Of a stretch of DNA of 64,000 nt, positions 1 through 8,511 are shown one piece after another. The notes under the pieces were generated by a model. The model did not search any database and was not told the origin of the DNA. It was given only the letters and a program-made list of their open reading frames with translations. Where the stretch lies: NCBI GenBank assembly GCA_913775725.1, contig CAJYNG010000019.1, forward strand, positions 62,001 to 126,000. The letters are read 5' to 3'. The translations under genes and the position numbers were made by a program. Origin of the DNA: an uncultured Stenotrophomonas sp. GTDB taxonomy: Bacteria > Pseudomonadota > Gammaproteobacteria > Xanthomonadales > Xanthomonadaceae. Position 1 is the first letter of the stretch. Each line of letters opens with the position of its first letter.

Positions 1-850
1 CGGCGACGAGCTGCTGGCGCAGACTGCACGTAGCGGCCTGAGCATTGCCCAGCTGATGTTCGAGAACGAGAAGTGCTGGCGCAGCGAAGACGAGATCCGC
101 GCGCAGCTGCGCGAGATCTGGAGTGCGATGCAGTCGTGCGTGACGCGCGGCATCCGCGAGGAAGGCGTGCTGCCGGGTGGCCTGAAGGTTGGCCGTCGTG
201 CACCGGCGCTGTACCGCGAGCTGTCGTCGAAGCCGGAAGCGGCAATGCGCGACCCGCTGACCACGCTGGACTGGGTCAACCTGTACGCGCTGGCGGTGAA
301 CGAAGAGAACGCCGCCGGTGGCCGTGTGGTGACCGCGCCGACCAACGGTGCGGCCGGCGTGCTGCCGGCGGTGCTGCATTACTTCGACCGCTTCTGCCCC
401 GGCGCCAACGAGCAGCGCGTATTCGATTTCCTGTTGACCTCGGCAGCGATCGGCATCCTGTACAAGGAAAACGCCTCGATTTCCGGCGCCGAAGTGGGTT
501 GCCAGGGCGAAGTTGGCGTGGCCTGCTCGATGGCGGCCGGTGGCCTGGTCGCAGCGCTGGGTGGCAACCCGAGCCAGATCGAGAATGCCGCGGAAATCGG
601 CATGGAACACAACCTCGGCCTGACCTGTGACCCGATCGGTGGCCTGGTGCAGATCCCCTGCATCGAACGCAACGCAATGGGCGCGGTGAAAGCGATCAAC
701 GCCTCGCGCATGGCGATGCGTGGCGACGGCAAGCACAAGGTGTCGCTGGACAAGGTGATCAAGACCATGCGCGATACCGGCCGCGACATGCAGGACAAGT
801 ACAAGGAAACCAGCCGCGGCGGCCTGGCGGTGAACGTCATCGAGTGCTGA
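1..850 (+). CDS. sdaA: L-serine dehydratase (L-serine ammonia-lyase), C-terminal part
   Basis: Partial gene: the reading frame is open from base 2, so the N-terminus lies outside the window. The visible 282 residues match the alpha domain of bacterial Fe-S L-serine dehydratases, which convert L-serine to pyruvate and ammonia in the cytoplasm. Family marks are [22 protein letters not shown] and [13 protein letters not shown], whose cysteines are the expected [4Fe-4S] ligands. The protein ends in ...VNVIEC; a C-terminal cysteine is typical of the family and in the Legionella enzyme folds into the active site onto the cluster (tail-in-mouth). A SMAG repeat follows the stop by 2 bases. The call is firm; only the N-terminal half is unseen. 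Confidence 0.95.
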   Translation, partial: GDELLAQTARSGLSIAQLMFENEKCWRSEDEIRAQLREIWSAMQSCVTRGIREEGVLPGGLKVGRRAPALYRELSSKPEAAMRDPLTTLDWVNLYALAVNEENAAGGRVVTAPTNGAAGVLPAVLHYFDRFCPGANEQRVFDFLLTSAAIGILYKENASISGAEVGCQGEVGVACSMAAGGLVAALGGNPSQIENAAEIGMEHNLGLTCDPIGGLVQIPCIERNAMGAVKAINASRMAMRGDGKHKVSLDKVIKTMRDTGRDMQDKYKETSRGGLAVNVIEC

Positions 851-852
851 GT

Positions 853-917
853 TGTAGAGCCGAGCCCATGCTCGGCTGATCGGGTAGGAGCAGCCGAGCG
901 TGGGCTCGGGCTCTACA
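853..917. repeat. SMAG palindromic repeat dimer
   Basis: Inverted pair of GTAGAGCCGAGC-type stem-loops, opening with TGTAGAGCCGAGCCC and closing with GGGCTCGGGCTCTACA. This is the classic S. maltophilia GTAG (SMAG) REP-like element. It lies between sdaA and the next gene, where it could end or protect a transcript. Its identity comes from recalled family sequence and the visible symmetry. Confidence 0.85.
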
Positions 918-979
918 TCGGACGACACCGTCACCGCGTTCCGGTTAGGCTCGGGGCTTCCCCTGCCCCGGATTGCCTC

Positions 980-1975
980 ATGCGCGTGATCGCCGCTGCC
1001 CTGCTTGCCTGCCTGCCGCTGTCCGCCCTGGCCGCGCCCACTTACGGGCCGCGGCTGGAGGGTTTCGACTACGGCTATCCGGTGAAGACCTTCACGCTGG
1101 AGTCGCAGCGGCAGCCGCTGGAGATGGCCTACCTGGACATCGCGCCGAAGAAGGCGCCCATCGGCGTGGTGGTGCTGCTGCACGGCAAGAATTTCTGTGC
1201 CGGCACCTGGAAGGAATCGATCAAGCCGCTGGTTGCGGCCGGCTATCGGGTGATCGCCCCGGACCAGGTGGGCTTCTGCAAATCCAGCAAGCCCGAACGT
1301 TACCAGTATTCGTTCGCGCAGCTGGCCGCCAACACCCATGCCCTGCTGCAACAGCTGCAACTGGGTGATGTACCGGTGCACCTGGTTGGTCATTCGATGG
1401 GCGGCATGCTGGCGGTGCGCTACGCGCTGATGTTCCCGCAGGACCTGCGCAGCCTGTCGCTGGTCAATCCGATCGGGCTGGAGGACTGGAAGGCGCTGGG
1501 TGTTCCCTGGCGCAGCGTGGACGCTTGGTACGCCGGCGAAATGAACATCAGCTATGACAGCATCCGCCGCTACCAGCTGGAGGTGTACTACGACGGCAAA
1601 TGGAAGCCGGCGTATGAACCGTGGGCGCGGATGCAGTCGGGCATGTACGAAGGCCCGGGCAAGCAGGCCGTTGCATGGAGCCAGGCGCTGGCCTCGGACA
1701 TGGTGTTCAACCAGCCGGTGGTCTACGAACTGAAGAACCTGCAGGTGCCGACCACGCTGTTCATCGGCCAGAAAGACCGCACCGCGATCGGCCGTGACCT
1801 GGCGCCGCCTGCAGTAAAGGCGACGCTGGGCAACTATCCGGCGCTCGGCAAAGCGACGGCGGCGGCGATTCCGGGCGCGACGCTGGTCGAGTTCGCCGAA
1901 CTGGGCCATTCGCCGCAGGTGCAGGACCCCAAGCAGTTCAACAGCGCATTGTTGAAGGCGTTGAAGTCGCGCTGA
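980..1975 (+). CDS. Secreted alpha/beta hydrolase
   Basis: 331-residue alpha/beta-hydrolase fold protein with a clear signal peptide (residues 1-19, ...LSALAAPT), so probably periplasmic or exported. HGKNF at about residue 68 forms the oxyanion region, GHSMGG at about 137-142 carries nucleophile Ser139, FIGQKDRTAIGRD holds the likely catalytic Asp and ELGHSPQ near residue 312 the His. The length and complete triad suggest an active esterase, lipase or related hydrolase, but the substrate cannot be read from the sequence. It stands alone between two SMAG repeats. Confidence 0.88.
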   Translation: MRVIAAALLACLPLSALAAPTYGPRLEGFDYGYPVKTFTLESQRQPLEMAYLDIAPKKAPIGVVVLLHGKNFCAGTWKESIKPLVAAGYRVIAPDQVGFCKSSKPERYQYSFAQLAANTHALLQQLQLGDVPVHLVGHSMGGMLAVRYALMFPQDLRSLSLVNPIGLEDWKALGVPWRSVDAWYAGEMNISYDSIRRYQLEVYYDGKWKPAYEPWARMQSGMYEGPGKQAVAWSQALASDMVFNQPVVYELKNLQVPTTLFIGQKDRTAIGRDLAPPAVKATLGNYPALGKATAAAIPGATLVEFAELGHSPQVQDPKQFNSALLKALKSR

Positions 1976-1987
1976 CCGACGGCCCCC

Positions 1988-2071
1988 TGTAGCGCCGAGC
2001 CCATGCTCGGCTCCTCCGGCAGGATGGAACGACGCCAGGAGCAGCCGAGCATGCATGGGCTCGGCTCTACA
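1988..2071. repeat. SMAG palindromic repeat dimer
   Basis: Two GTAG-headed stem-loops facing each other, from TGTAGCGCCGAGCCC to GGGCTCGGCTCTACA, with a loop of about 30 nt. It sits between the convergent hydrolase and hom genes, 12 bases past the hom stop, and is a candidate shared 3'-end structure. Confidence 0.85.
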
Positions 2072-2083
2072 CAAGCGATGCGA

Positions 2084-3151
2084 TCAACTTACGATCCGCA
2101 GCACGTCATCCAGCAACGCAGCGGCGGTGACTTCCGCGCCCGCACCTGGCCCCTGGATCAACAAGGGTTGGCGGTGGTAGCGGTCGCTGTGGATGGCCAC
2201 GCGGTTGTCGGTGCCCGCCCCCTGCGCCAGCGGATGATCGGCCGGCAATTCACGCAGGCCGACCTGCGCACCCTCGCCGTCAACACGGCCAACGAAACGC
2301 AACACACGGCCGTTGTCGCGTGCCTGCTGCCAACGCGCCTGCAGTGGCGCATCCAGCTGCTCGAGTGCAGCCACTGCGTCCTCCAGCGGCAACGCTGCCA
2401 GCGCTTCAGGCACCAGTGAATCCACCTGCACCTGCGAGGCATCCAGCGCCAGCCCGCTGCTGCGCGCCAGGATCAGCAGCTTGCGGCGCACGTCCTCGCC
2501 AGACAGGTCCAGGCGCGGGTCCGGTTCGGTATAACCGGCCGCCAGCGCCTCGCGCACCGCCGCCGAGAACGGCGACTGGCCGTCATAGCGATGGAACAGC
2601 CACGCCAGCGAGCCGGACAGCACGCCCTCGATGGCATGGATGTGATCGCCACCGGCCACCAGCGCGCGCAGGCTGCTCAACAGCGGCAGGCCCGCGCCCA
2701 CCGTCGCGCTGTCGCCATAACGCGCGCCACTGTCGGCACAGCTTTCCGCAATGGCTTGCGCGCGTGCCAGCTGCGCACCACGGCCCAGCTTGTTGGCGGT
2801 CACCACGTGCACGCCGCGCGCCAGCCACTGCACGTGGCGCGCGGCCACGTCTTCGCTGGCGGTGGCGTCGACCACCACGTCGCCACGCTCCAGTCCTTCG
2901 GCACTCGCCCACGGCGGCGAGCTGAGGCCGTCACGCGGTGCGCGCCGTGCCAGCTCCAACGGCAAGGCCAGATCGCGATCGATCGCCAGCGCGGTGCGCG
3001 AATTGGCCAACCACTGCACGCTGGGCAGTTCCAGCCCACGCGCCTGCAACGCCTGGTAGCGCTGCACGAAGGCCGAGCCCACCGTGCCGGTGCCAAGCAG
3101 CGCCAGTCGTCCCACGCCAAGCGCGGGAATTTCAGCGGCGAGCGCGCTCAT
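2084..3151 (-). CDS. hom: Homoserine dehydrogenase (short, no ACT domain)
   Basis: 355 residues. It converts aspartate-4-semialdehyde to homoserine with NAD(P)H. The N-terminal Rossmann motif is LLGTGTVGSAF, and the catalytic part has GVLSGSLAWLF, YTEPDPRLDLSGEDVRRK and ANKLGRGAQ, as in the C-terminal half of E. coli ThrA/MetL. It ends without the regulatory ACT domain of the longer (about 430 residue) HDHs, so threonine feedback through ACT is not expected. Its start overlaps the metB stop by 4 bases (ATGA), which implies translational coupling as third gene of metX-metB-hom; its expression should therefore follow the SAM-I riboswitch upstream of metX. Confidence 0.93.
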   Translation of the reverse strand: MSALAAEIPALGVGRLALLGTGTVGSAFVQRYQALQARGLELPSVQWLANSRTALAIDRDLALPLELARRAPRDGLSSPPWASAEGLERGDVVVDATASEDVAARHVQWLARGVHVVTANKLGRGAQLARAQAIAESCADSGARYGDSATVGAGLPLLSSLRALVAGGDHIHAIEGVLSGSLAWLFHRYDGQSPFSAAVREALAAGYTEPDPRLDLSGEDVRRKLLILARSSGLALDASQVQVDSLVPEALAALPLEDAVAALEQLDAPLQARWQQARDNGRVLRFVGRVDGEGAQVGLRELPADHPLAQGAGTDNRVAIHSDRYHRQPLLIQGPGAGAEVTAAALLDDVLRIVS

Positions 3152-4383
3152 GCGTCCACCACCTGTTTGCGGCGCGCGGCTGCATCGATCACGGCTTCGG
3201 CGCGCTGCAGCGCGGCACCGAGATCGGCCAGCAGGTCGCGCTCGGCCTCGATGCCGACCGACAGGCGCAGCAGCCCTTCGCTGATGCCGGCGGCGGCACG
3301 CGCTTCGGCGGTCATCGCCGCATGGGTCATGGTGGCGGGGTGCGCGATCAGGCTTTCGACGCCGCCCAGCGATTCGGCCAGGGTGAAACAGCGCAGGCCA
3401 TCGACGAAGGCACGCACTGCGGCATGCGGATCATCGCCTTCGCAGTCGGCCAGTTCGAACGACAGCATCGCGCCGAAACCACTCTGCTGGCGTGCGGCGA
3501 TGGCATGGCCGGGGTGATCGGCCAGGCCCGGGTAGTACACCGCGCCGACGGCCGGATGCTGGTCCAGCAGGGCAACGATCGACGCGGTGTTCTCCTGGTG
3601 CACGCGCAGGCGCGCATCCAGCGTGCGCAGGCCGCGCAGGGTCAGGAAGGCGTCGAACGGGGAACCGGTCAGGCCCAGCGCGTTGCCCCACCACACCAGC
3701 TGCTCGTGCAATGCCGGATCGCGCGCGACCACCGCACCGCCCACCACATCGCTGTGGCCATTGATGTACTTGGTGGTGGAATGCAGCACCAGGTCCGCAC
3801 CGAAGGACAGCGGCTGCTGCAGCGCCGGCGACAGGAACGTGTTGTCGACCACCACGAGTGCTCCGGCCTTGTGCGCCGCATCGATGACGAAGCGCAGGTC
3901 GGTGATGCGCAGCAGCGGGTTGGACGGCGTTTCCACCAGCACCAGCTTCGGCTGGGTGGCCAACGCCTGTGCCAGTGCACGCGGATCGGTCAGGTCGGCG
4001 GTGACCAGCTCGAAGTGGCCCTTCTTCGCCAGCGCATTGAACAGGCGCCAGCTGCCACCGTACGCATCGTGCGGCACCACCAGGGTATCGCCCGGCTGTA
4101 GCAGCGCGTTCAGCACCAGGTTGATCGCGCCCATGCCGGTCGCGGTGATGACGCCACCGGCACCGCCCTCCAGTTCCGCCAGCGCCTCGCCCAGCAGGTC
4201 GCGGGTCGGGTTGCCACTGCGCGTGTAGTCGTACTGGCGTTTGTTGCCGAAGCCTTCAAAGCTGAAGTTCGACGACAGCACGATCGGCGGCGTGACCGCG
4301 CCATGCGCGGTATCCCGATCGATGCCGGCACGGACGGCGGCAGTGGTGCGGCTACAGGACGGCTCGTTTGCGTGCAGGCTCAT
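3148..4383 (-). CDS. metB: Cystathionine gamma-synthase-type PLP enzyme
   Basis: 411-residue Cys/Met metabolism PLP enzyme (fold type I). Visible landmarks are the substrate-phosphate region YDYTRSGNPTRD, VDNTFLSPALQQPL and the Schiff-base lysine in LHSTTKYINGHSD, with SLGGVESL near the C-terminus. In the methionine pathway it joins an O-acylated homoserine to cysteine to give cystathionine. Sequence alone does not separate gamma-synthase from gamma-lyase or sulfhydrylase activity; the operon position between metX and hom favours gamma-synthase. It overlaps both neighbours by 4 bases (ATGA). Confidence 0.9.
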   Translation of the reverse strand: MSLHANEPSCSRTTAAVRAGIDRDTAHGAVTPPIVLSSNFSFEGFGNKRQYDYTRSGNPTRDLLGEALAELEGGAGGVITATGMGAINLVLNALLQPGDTLVVPHDAYGGSWRLFNALAKKGHFELVTADLTDPRALAQALATQPKLVLVETPSNPLLRITDLRFVIDAAHKAGALVVVDNTFLSPALQQPLSFGADLVLHSTTKYINGHSDVVGGAVVARDPALHEQLVWWGNALGLTGSPFDAFLTLRGLRTLDARLRVHQENTASIVALLDQHPAVGAVYYPGLADHPGHAIAARQQSGFGAMLSFELADCEGDDPHAAVRAFVDGLRCFTLAESLGGVESLIAHPATMTHAAMTAEARAAAGISEGLLRLSVGIEAERDLLADLGAALQRAEAVIDAAARRKQVVDA

Positions 4384-5411
4384 GCGGACTCTCCAGAAGT
4401 GCGGAAGGCGGTGGCGAGGATCGCGTCGATGCGATCGGTTTCTTTGAGGAAAGCGTCGTGGCCATAGGGCGAGCGCAGTACGCGCAGGCTGCCGCGCGGG
4501 CCCAGCCCTTCGACCAGGCCGACCAGGTCGGCCAGCGGCACCAGGCGGTCACCCTCCACCGCGACCACCACGGTAGGCGGCAGGATCGCGGCAGGGTCCA
4601 CGCGGTGCAGGTCGATCGATTCGGACAGGCGCAGGTAGGCGGTCACCGGCGTGCGCGCGACGTACTGCGCGCCGGCAGCGTCGAGATAGTCTTCGGCGGC
4701 TACGCGCACGCGGCCATTGATGACTTCCGGTGCGGCGTCGAAGCGCTCGCCGAATTCTTCCGGCGTGCGGTAGCTGAGCATGGCGAACTGCCGGGCCAAC
4801 GCCAGCCCGTGGTCTTCACCGCACTGCAGCTGGCCCAGCGCGACCGCGCGGCGCTGCAAGGCGCGCCAGGCGGCGGCATACGGATGCGGGCGATGCGCAC
4901 CGCTGGCCAGCACCAGCTGGCGCACGCGGGCCCGATGACGGATCGCGAACTGCTGGCCGACCAGCGCGCCATACGAATAGCCGACAAAGGCCTTCAGCGT
5001 GCGGATACCCAGATGATCCAGCAGCAGTGCCAACGCATCGGCCTGGTCGGCGGTATCGATCGGCACATCCAGTGCACCGTCGGCACCGATGAAATCGAAG
5101 GCCAGTACACGCAGCTGCTGCGGATCCAGCGCGCGCCCGCTGCCCACCAGGTCTTCGGCCCAGCCCTTCTCGCTGAACTGCGCATTGGACGCCACATGGC
5201 GATGGGCGGAGATGCCACCGGCCAGCACCACTACCGGCGCATTGGCCGGGCCGACCCACTCATAGCGCAGGCGCACCGGGCTGGGGCCGGCGTGACGCAT
5301 CGACAGCACCGCGGCGAACTCACCGCGCTCGGCATGCACACGGTCTTCGACCGGCACGCTGACGGGGACAAAGGGTTCGGGGCGAATGGCGGTACTGGCG
5401 GCGAAGCTCAT
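4380..5411 (-). CDS. metX: MetX-family O-acyltransferase (homoserine or serine O-succinyltransferase)
   Basis: 343-residue alpha/beta-hydrolase-fold acyltransferase. The nucleophile is Ser146 in GYSYGALVG, the oxyanion region is AGGISAHRH, and the catalytic His lies in YGHDAFL. MetX enzymes activate homoserine by O-acylation; xanthomonad members have been assigned as succinyltransferases, some acting on serine, so the acyl acceptor is open. I place the start at the ATG at 5411 (MSFAASTAIRPE). The frame is open upstream to 5552, but that stretch is the SAM-I riboswitch and its residues look non-homologous. It is the first gene of the metX-metB-hom operon. Confidence 0.92.
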   Translation of the reverse strand: MSFAASTAIRPEPFVPVSVPVEDRVHAERGEFAAVLSMRHAGPSPVRLRYEWVGPANAPVVVLAGGISAHRHVASNAQFSEKGWAEDLVGSGRALDPQQLRVLAFDFIGADGALDVPIDTADQADALALLLDHLGIRTLKAFVGYSYGALVGQQFAIRHRARVRQLVLASGAHRPHPYAAAWRALQRRAVALGQLQCGEDHGLALARQFAMLSYRTPEEFGERFDAAPEVINGRVRVAAEDYLDAAGAQYVARTPVTAYLRLSESIDLHRVDPAAILPPTVVVAVEGDRLVPLADLVGLVEGLGPRGSLRVLRSPYGHDAFLKETDRIDAILATAFRTSGESA

Positions 5412-5489
5412 GGCGGGATCCGGTTGGGGAATCGGCCATCGAGCCTTCGCGGGCCCGCGTTCGAGATGCACGTGCGGTGCATGGTTCGA

Positions 5490-5604
5490 ACCATCTTTCG
5501 GTGGACGCCACGGTCCCCGCAGGATTTGGCACCTACGCAGACGCTTTCGCATCCGCGGGCTGCCCCGGCTTCAAAGGGCCTGTCCCTCTGCCGGTCTCGA
5601 TGGT
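5490..5604 (-). promoter_or_regulatory. SAM-I riboswitch aptamer upstream of metX
   Basis: On the minus strand the leader holds the SAM-I core in order: ACCATC (P1 5' strand), GAGAC, GGCAGAGGGACAGGCCC, TTTGAAGCCGGGGCAGCC, a P3 hairpin, AGGTGCCAAATCC, and GAAAGATGGT, where GATGGT is the P1 3' strand. This follows the GAGGGA...GGCCC...UGAA.CC..GCAACC...GGUGCCAAUUCC...GAAAGAU consensus closely. GATGGT can pair with ACCATC or fold into the next hairpin, ATGGTTCGAACCAT (5481-5494), a plausible switch. No T-run follows, so control is likely translational or Rho-dependent. A SAM-I switch on the Xanthomonas campestris met operon has been reported to sense also uncharged initiator tRNA. Confidence 0.93.
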
Positions 5605-5610
5605 GGGGCC

Positions 5611-5639
5611 ACGATGCCAGCCCTTTCGGGCACTGTCAA
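5611..5639 (-). promoter_or_regulatory. Candidate sigma-70 promoter of the metX operon
   Basis: Minus strand: a perfect -35 TTGACA (5639-5634), 17-nt spacer, and a weak -10 CATCGT (5616-5611). A start about 7 nt downstream would fall at 5604, exactly where helix P1 of the SAM-I aptamer begins, which supports the placement. Confidence 0.6.
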
Positions 5640-5755
5640 TCCCTTCATGCGGATAAAGCGATGAATATTTTCCAACTCTACTCTGCGAGCGCCGTCGCGC
5701 CCGTTCCGTTCAGGATCAAGTACAGTCCCGGCGGTCCTTTTCACTGGAACCGCCG

Positions 5756-6640
5756 ATGCCGCGCCTGCCCCTGTCCTGCCTGCTGTTGGCTCTGCTGACG
5801 AGCGCGACTGCACACGCCGGCGACTGGCGCCAGGGCTGGGGACTGATTCCCCCCTCCGCCCCCGGCACCCGCGCAGACAGTGTCGAGGGCGCCACTCCCA
5901 TGGCCCAGCTGCGCCTGCAGCCGGTCGGCACGCAATGGCAGGCCCGGATCGACAATGGGCTGGCAGGACCGCTGCAGATCCAGCTGCGCGCTGCACCCGG
6001 ACACCCGGTCGAAGGTCTCCCGGTCGAATCGCTGATCCAGGGCGACAGCAGCCTGGTGGTCGGCCACCTGCCTGCCCCGCTCGACGGCCGCACACTGGAC
6101 CTGCGCCTGCAATCGGTGCCGGGCAATCCAGCCGCACAGGCCGAGGATGTCGCCTACCGCCTGCCGTTCGATGCGGCCCGTCCGCGCGTGGACCAGGCGC
6201 CGCAGGGCCGGTTCAGCCACGATGACGAGGAGAACCGCGACGCGGTCGACTTCGCGCTGCCGGAGGGCACCTTGGTACTGGCCGCGCGCGAGGGTACGGT
6301 GATGCAGATCCAGGATGGCTTCAGTGCCAACGGGCTGGACCGCGAACGCGATGGTGGCCGCGCCAACTTCATCCGCGTGCTGCACAGTGACGGCAGCATG
6401 GCCCTGTACGGCCACCTGCAGGCCGGCGGCATGCGTGTGCGTCGCGGCCAGGCAGTGGGCGCCGGGCAGCCGATCGGCCTGTCCGGCAACAGTGGCTACA
6501 GCAGCGCGCCGCACCTGCACTTCGTGGTGCAGGTCAACCGCGGCATGGGCCTGCGCTCGGTGCCGGCACGCATCTTCACCGAGCAGGGCCAGCTGCAGTT
6601 CGCCCGCCAGGGCGAGGCCGAGGGCGGCATCGGGCGCTGA
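5756..6640 (+). CDS. Exported M23-family (LytM-like) metallopeptidase domain protein
   Basis: 294 residues. The signal peptide MPRLPLSCLLLALLTSATAHA precedes a beta-rich N-terminal region and a C-terminal M23 domain (about 155-270). The Zn site has DAVDFALPEGT (Asp ligand) and HLHF. The usual His of the HxGxD motif is Arg here (NRDAVDF); the nearest upstream His is in FSHDDEEN, as in some M23 proteins with an upstream ligand, so it may be active or a degenerate regulator. Expected role: periplasmic peptidoglycan hydrolase or amidase activator. It diverges from metX; TACAGT (5721-5726) is a candidate -10, and a GGCGGT/ACCGCC hairpin precedes the ATG. Confidence 0.82.
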   Translation: MPRLPLSCLLLALLTSATAHAGDWRQGWGLIPPSAPGTRADSVEGATPMAQLRLQPVGTQWQARIDNGLAGPLQIQLRAAPGHPVEGLPVESLIQGDSSLVVGHLPAPLDGRTLDLRLQSVPGNPAAQAEDVAYRLPFDAARPRVDQAPQGRFSHDDEENRDAVDFALPEGTLVLAAREGTVMQIQDGFSANGLDRERDGGRANFIRVLHSDGSMALYGHLQAGGMRVRRGQAVGAGQPIGLSGNSGYSSAPHLHFVVQVNRGMGLRSVPARIFTEQGQLQFARQGEAEGGIGR

Positions 6641-6654
6641 ACGGCCCCGGCCGG

Positions 6655-6688
6655 TATAATCGGGCGCTTATCTCTTTGAAAAGCGCCC
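6655..6688 (+). promoter_or_regulatory. Perfect -10 followed by a strong hairpin ahead of prfC
   Basis: A consensus TATAAT at 6655-6660 is followed at once by an 8-bp stem, GGGCGCTT (6662-6669) with AAGCGCCC (6681-6688). The prfC ATG is at 6707. A transcript starting near 6667 would begin inside the 5' half of the stem, so the structure could act at DNA level or on initiation, or end read-through from the M23 gene (no long T-run follows). Confidence 0.5.
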
Positions 6689-6706
6689 CGGGCGGGCGCC
6701 ACTGCC

Positions 6707-8311
6707 ATGTCCGAAGTCGCCAACGAAGCGTCGCGTCGCCGCACCTTCGCCATCATTTCCCACCCTGACGCCGGCAAGACCACGCTGACCGAAAAGCTGC
6801 TGCTGTTCGGAGGCGCGATCCAGATGGCCGGTTCGGTGAAGGGCCGCAAGGCTGCCCGCCACGCCACCTCCGACTGGATGGCGCTGGAAAAGGAGCGCGG
6901 CATCTCCGTCACCTCCTCGGTGATGCAGTTCCCGTACGAAGGCAAGATCGTCAACCTGCTCGACACCCCCGGCCACGCCGACTTCGGCGAGGACACCTAC
7001 CGCGTGCTGACCGCGGTGGACTCGGCGCTGATGGTGATCGACGTGGCCAAGGGCGTGGAAGAGCGCACCATCAAGCTGATGGAAGTCTGCCGCCTGCGCG
7101 ACACCCCCATCATGACCTTCATCAACAAGCTCGACCGCGAGGGCAAGGACCCGATCGAACTGCTGGATGAAGTGGAAACCGTGCTCGGCATCCAGTGCGC
7201 GCCGGTCACCTGGCCGATCGGCATGGGCCAGCGCCTGAAGGGCGTGGTGCACCTGCTGACCGGCGAAGTGCACCTGTACGAACCAGGCCGCAACTTCACC
7301 CGCCAGGATTCGACCATCTTCCCGTCCATCGATGCCCCCGGCCTGGCCGAGAAGATCGGTGCACAGATGCTGGCCGACCTGCGCGACGAACTGGAACTGG
7401 TGCAGGGCGCCAGCCATCCGTTCGACCTGGACGCTTACCGCGCCGGCAAGCAGACCCCGGTGTTCTTCGGCTCGGGCGTGAACAACTTCGGTGTGCAGCC
7501 GCTGCTGGACTTCTTCGTCGAGCATGCCCCGTCGCCGCAGGCACGTTCCACCACCGGCCGCGAGATCGCCCCGGAAGAGAACAAGCTGACCGGCTTCGTG
7601 TTCAAGATCCAGGCCAACATGGACCCGCAGCACCGTGACCGCGTGGCGTTCATGCGCGTCTGCTCGGGCCGTTTCAGCGCCGGCATGAAGACCTTCCACG
7701 TGCGCACCGGCAAGGAAATGAAGCTGGCCAACGCGCTGACCTTCATGGCCAGCGACCGTGAAATCGCCGCCGAAGCGTGGCCGGGCGATGTGATTGGCAT
7801 CCACAACCACGGCACCATTTCCATCGGCGATACCTTCACCGAAGGCGAAGCGGTCACCTTCACCGGCATCCCCAACTTCGCCCCGGAACTGTTCCGGCGC
7901 GCACGCCTGCGTGATCCGCTCAAGCTCAAGCAGCTGCAGAAGGGCCTGGCCCAGCTGTCCGAGGAAGGTGCGACCCAGTTCTTCCGCCCGCTGACCAGCA
8001 ACGACCTGATTCTGGGTGCGGTCGGTGTGCTGCAGTTCGACGTGGCCGCCTACCGCCTGAAGGACGAGTACGGCGTGGAAGCCACCTTCGAGCAGGTCAG
8101 CGTCAGCACCGCGCGTTGGGTCCACTGCAGCAACGAGAAGAAGCTGGAAGAGTTCCGCGAGAAGAACGCGCTGAATCTGGCGCTGGATGCGGCCGGCCAT
8201 CTGGTCTATCTGGCACCGACCCGGGTCAACCTGCAGCTGGCACAGGAACGTTCGCCGGATGTGCGCTTCTCGGCCACCCGCGAAGCGGCGCATACCGTTT
8301 CGGTGGGCTGA
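6707..8311 (+). CDS. prfC: Peptide chain release factor 3 (RF3)
   Basis: 534-residue translational GTPase that recycles RF1/RF2 from the ribosome after peptide release. G1 is [12 protein letters not shown] (about 19-30), the G2 region is [14 protein letters not shown]3 is DTPGHADF and G4 is NKLD, followed by the RF3-specific C-terminal domains ([18 protein letters not shown]). Length matches E. coli PrfC (529). Start chosen at ATG 6707 ([15 protein letters not shown]). Single gene, full length. Confidence 0.97.
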   Translation: MSEVANEASRRRTFAIISHPDAGKTTLTEKLLLFGGAIQMAGSVKGRKAARHATSDWMALEKERGISVTSSVMQFPYEGKIVNLLDTPGHADFGEDTYRVLTAVDSALMVIDVAKGVEERTIKLMEVCRLRDTPIMTFINKLDREGKDPIELLDEVETVLGIQCAPVTWPIGMGQRLKGVVHLLTGEVHLYEPGRNFTRQDSTIFPSIDAPGLAEKIGAQMLADLRDELELVQGASHPFDLDAYRAGKQTPVFFGSGVNNFGVQPLLDFFVEHAPSPQARSTTGREIAPEENKLTGFVFKIQANMDPQHRDRVAFMRVCSGRFSAGMKTFHVRTGKEMKLANALTFMASDREIAAEAWPGDVIGIHNHGTISIGDTFTEGEAVTFTGIPNFAPELFRRARLRDPLKLKQLQKGLAQLSEEGATQFFRPLTSNDLILGAVGVLQFDVAAYRLKDEYGVEATFEQVSVSTARWVHCSNEKKLEEFREKNALNLALDAAGHLVYLAPTRVNLQLAQERSPDVRFSATREAAHTVSVG

Positions 8312-8317
8312 TGCCAA

Positions 8318-8356
8318 GGGGTCGGATCCCTTTCCGCAGGAAAGGGCTCTGGCCCC
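8318..8356. repeat. GGGGTCGGATCC-type palindrome, copy 1 (imperfect)
   Basis: An 18-nt arm GGGGTCGGATCCCTTTCC, a GCA loop and the partly complementary GGAAAGGGCTCTGGCCCC. It is the same family as the palindromes at 24859-24897 and 57643-57683; here the right arm has diverged. It lies directly after the prfC stop. Confidence 0.7.
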
Positions 8357-8373
8357 AGCGCTGCCGGGGCTTC

Positions 8374-8396
8374 ATCCACGCGTGGCGTGGATCTAC
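8374..8396. repeat. Short ATCCACG/CGTGGAT palindrome (GTAGATCC SMAG variant)
   Basis: ATCCACG-CGTGG-CGTGGATCTAC is a small inverted repeat ending in a GTAG complement. A close relative lies at 54240-54262. I read it as a SMAG subfamily member. The rest of 8357-8511 holds nothing I recognise. Confidence 0.55.
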
Positions 8397-8511
8397 CGAT
8401 CACCGGTTCATCGGCGCAATGCAGGGATTCACCCACCATACGGTGACGGGCGTGCACATGTCGCCCATCGCGGCGATGATAGGGGGACGCGGGTCCCCCT
8501 CCCCGTGAACG

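Noticed and set aside
5412..5552. Upstream extension of metX by 47 codons
   Set aside because: This stretch is the SAM-I aptamer and its downstream hairpins; MetX homology begins just after the ATG at 5411.
6668..8317. 549-codon frame opposite prfC
   Set aside because: Antisense shadow; prfC is complete and well conserved.
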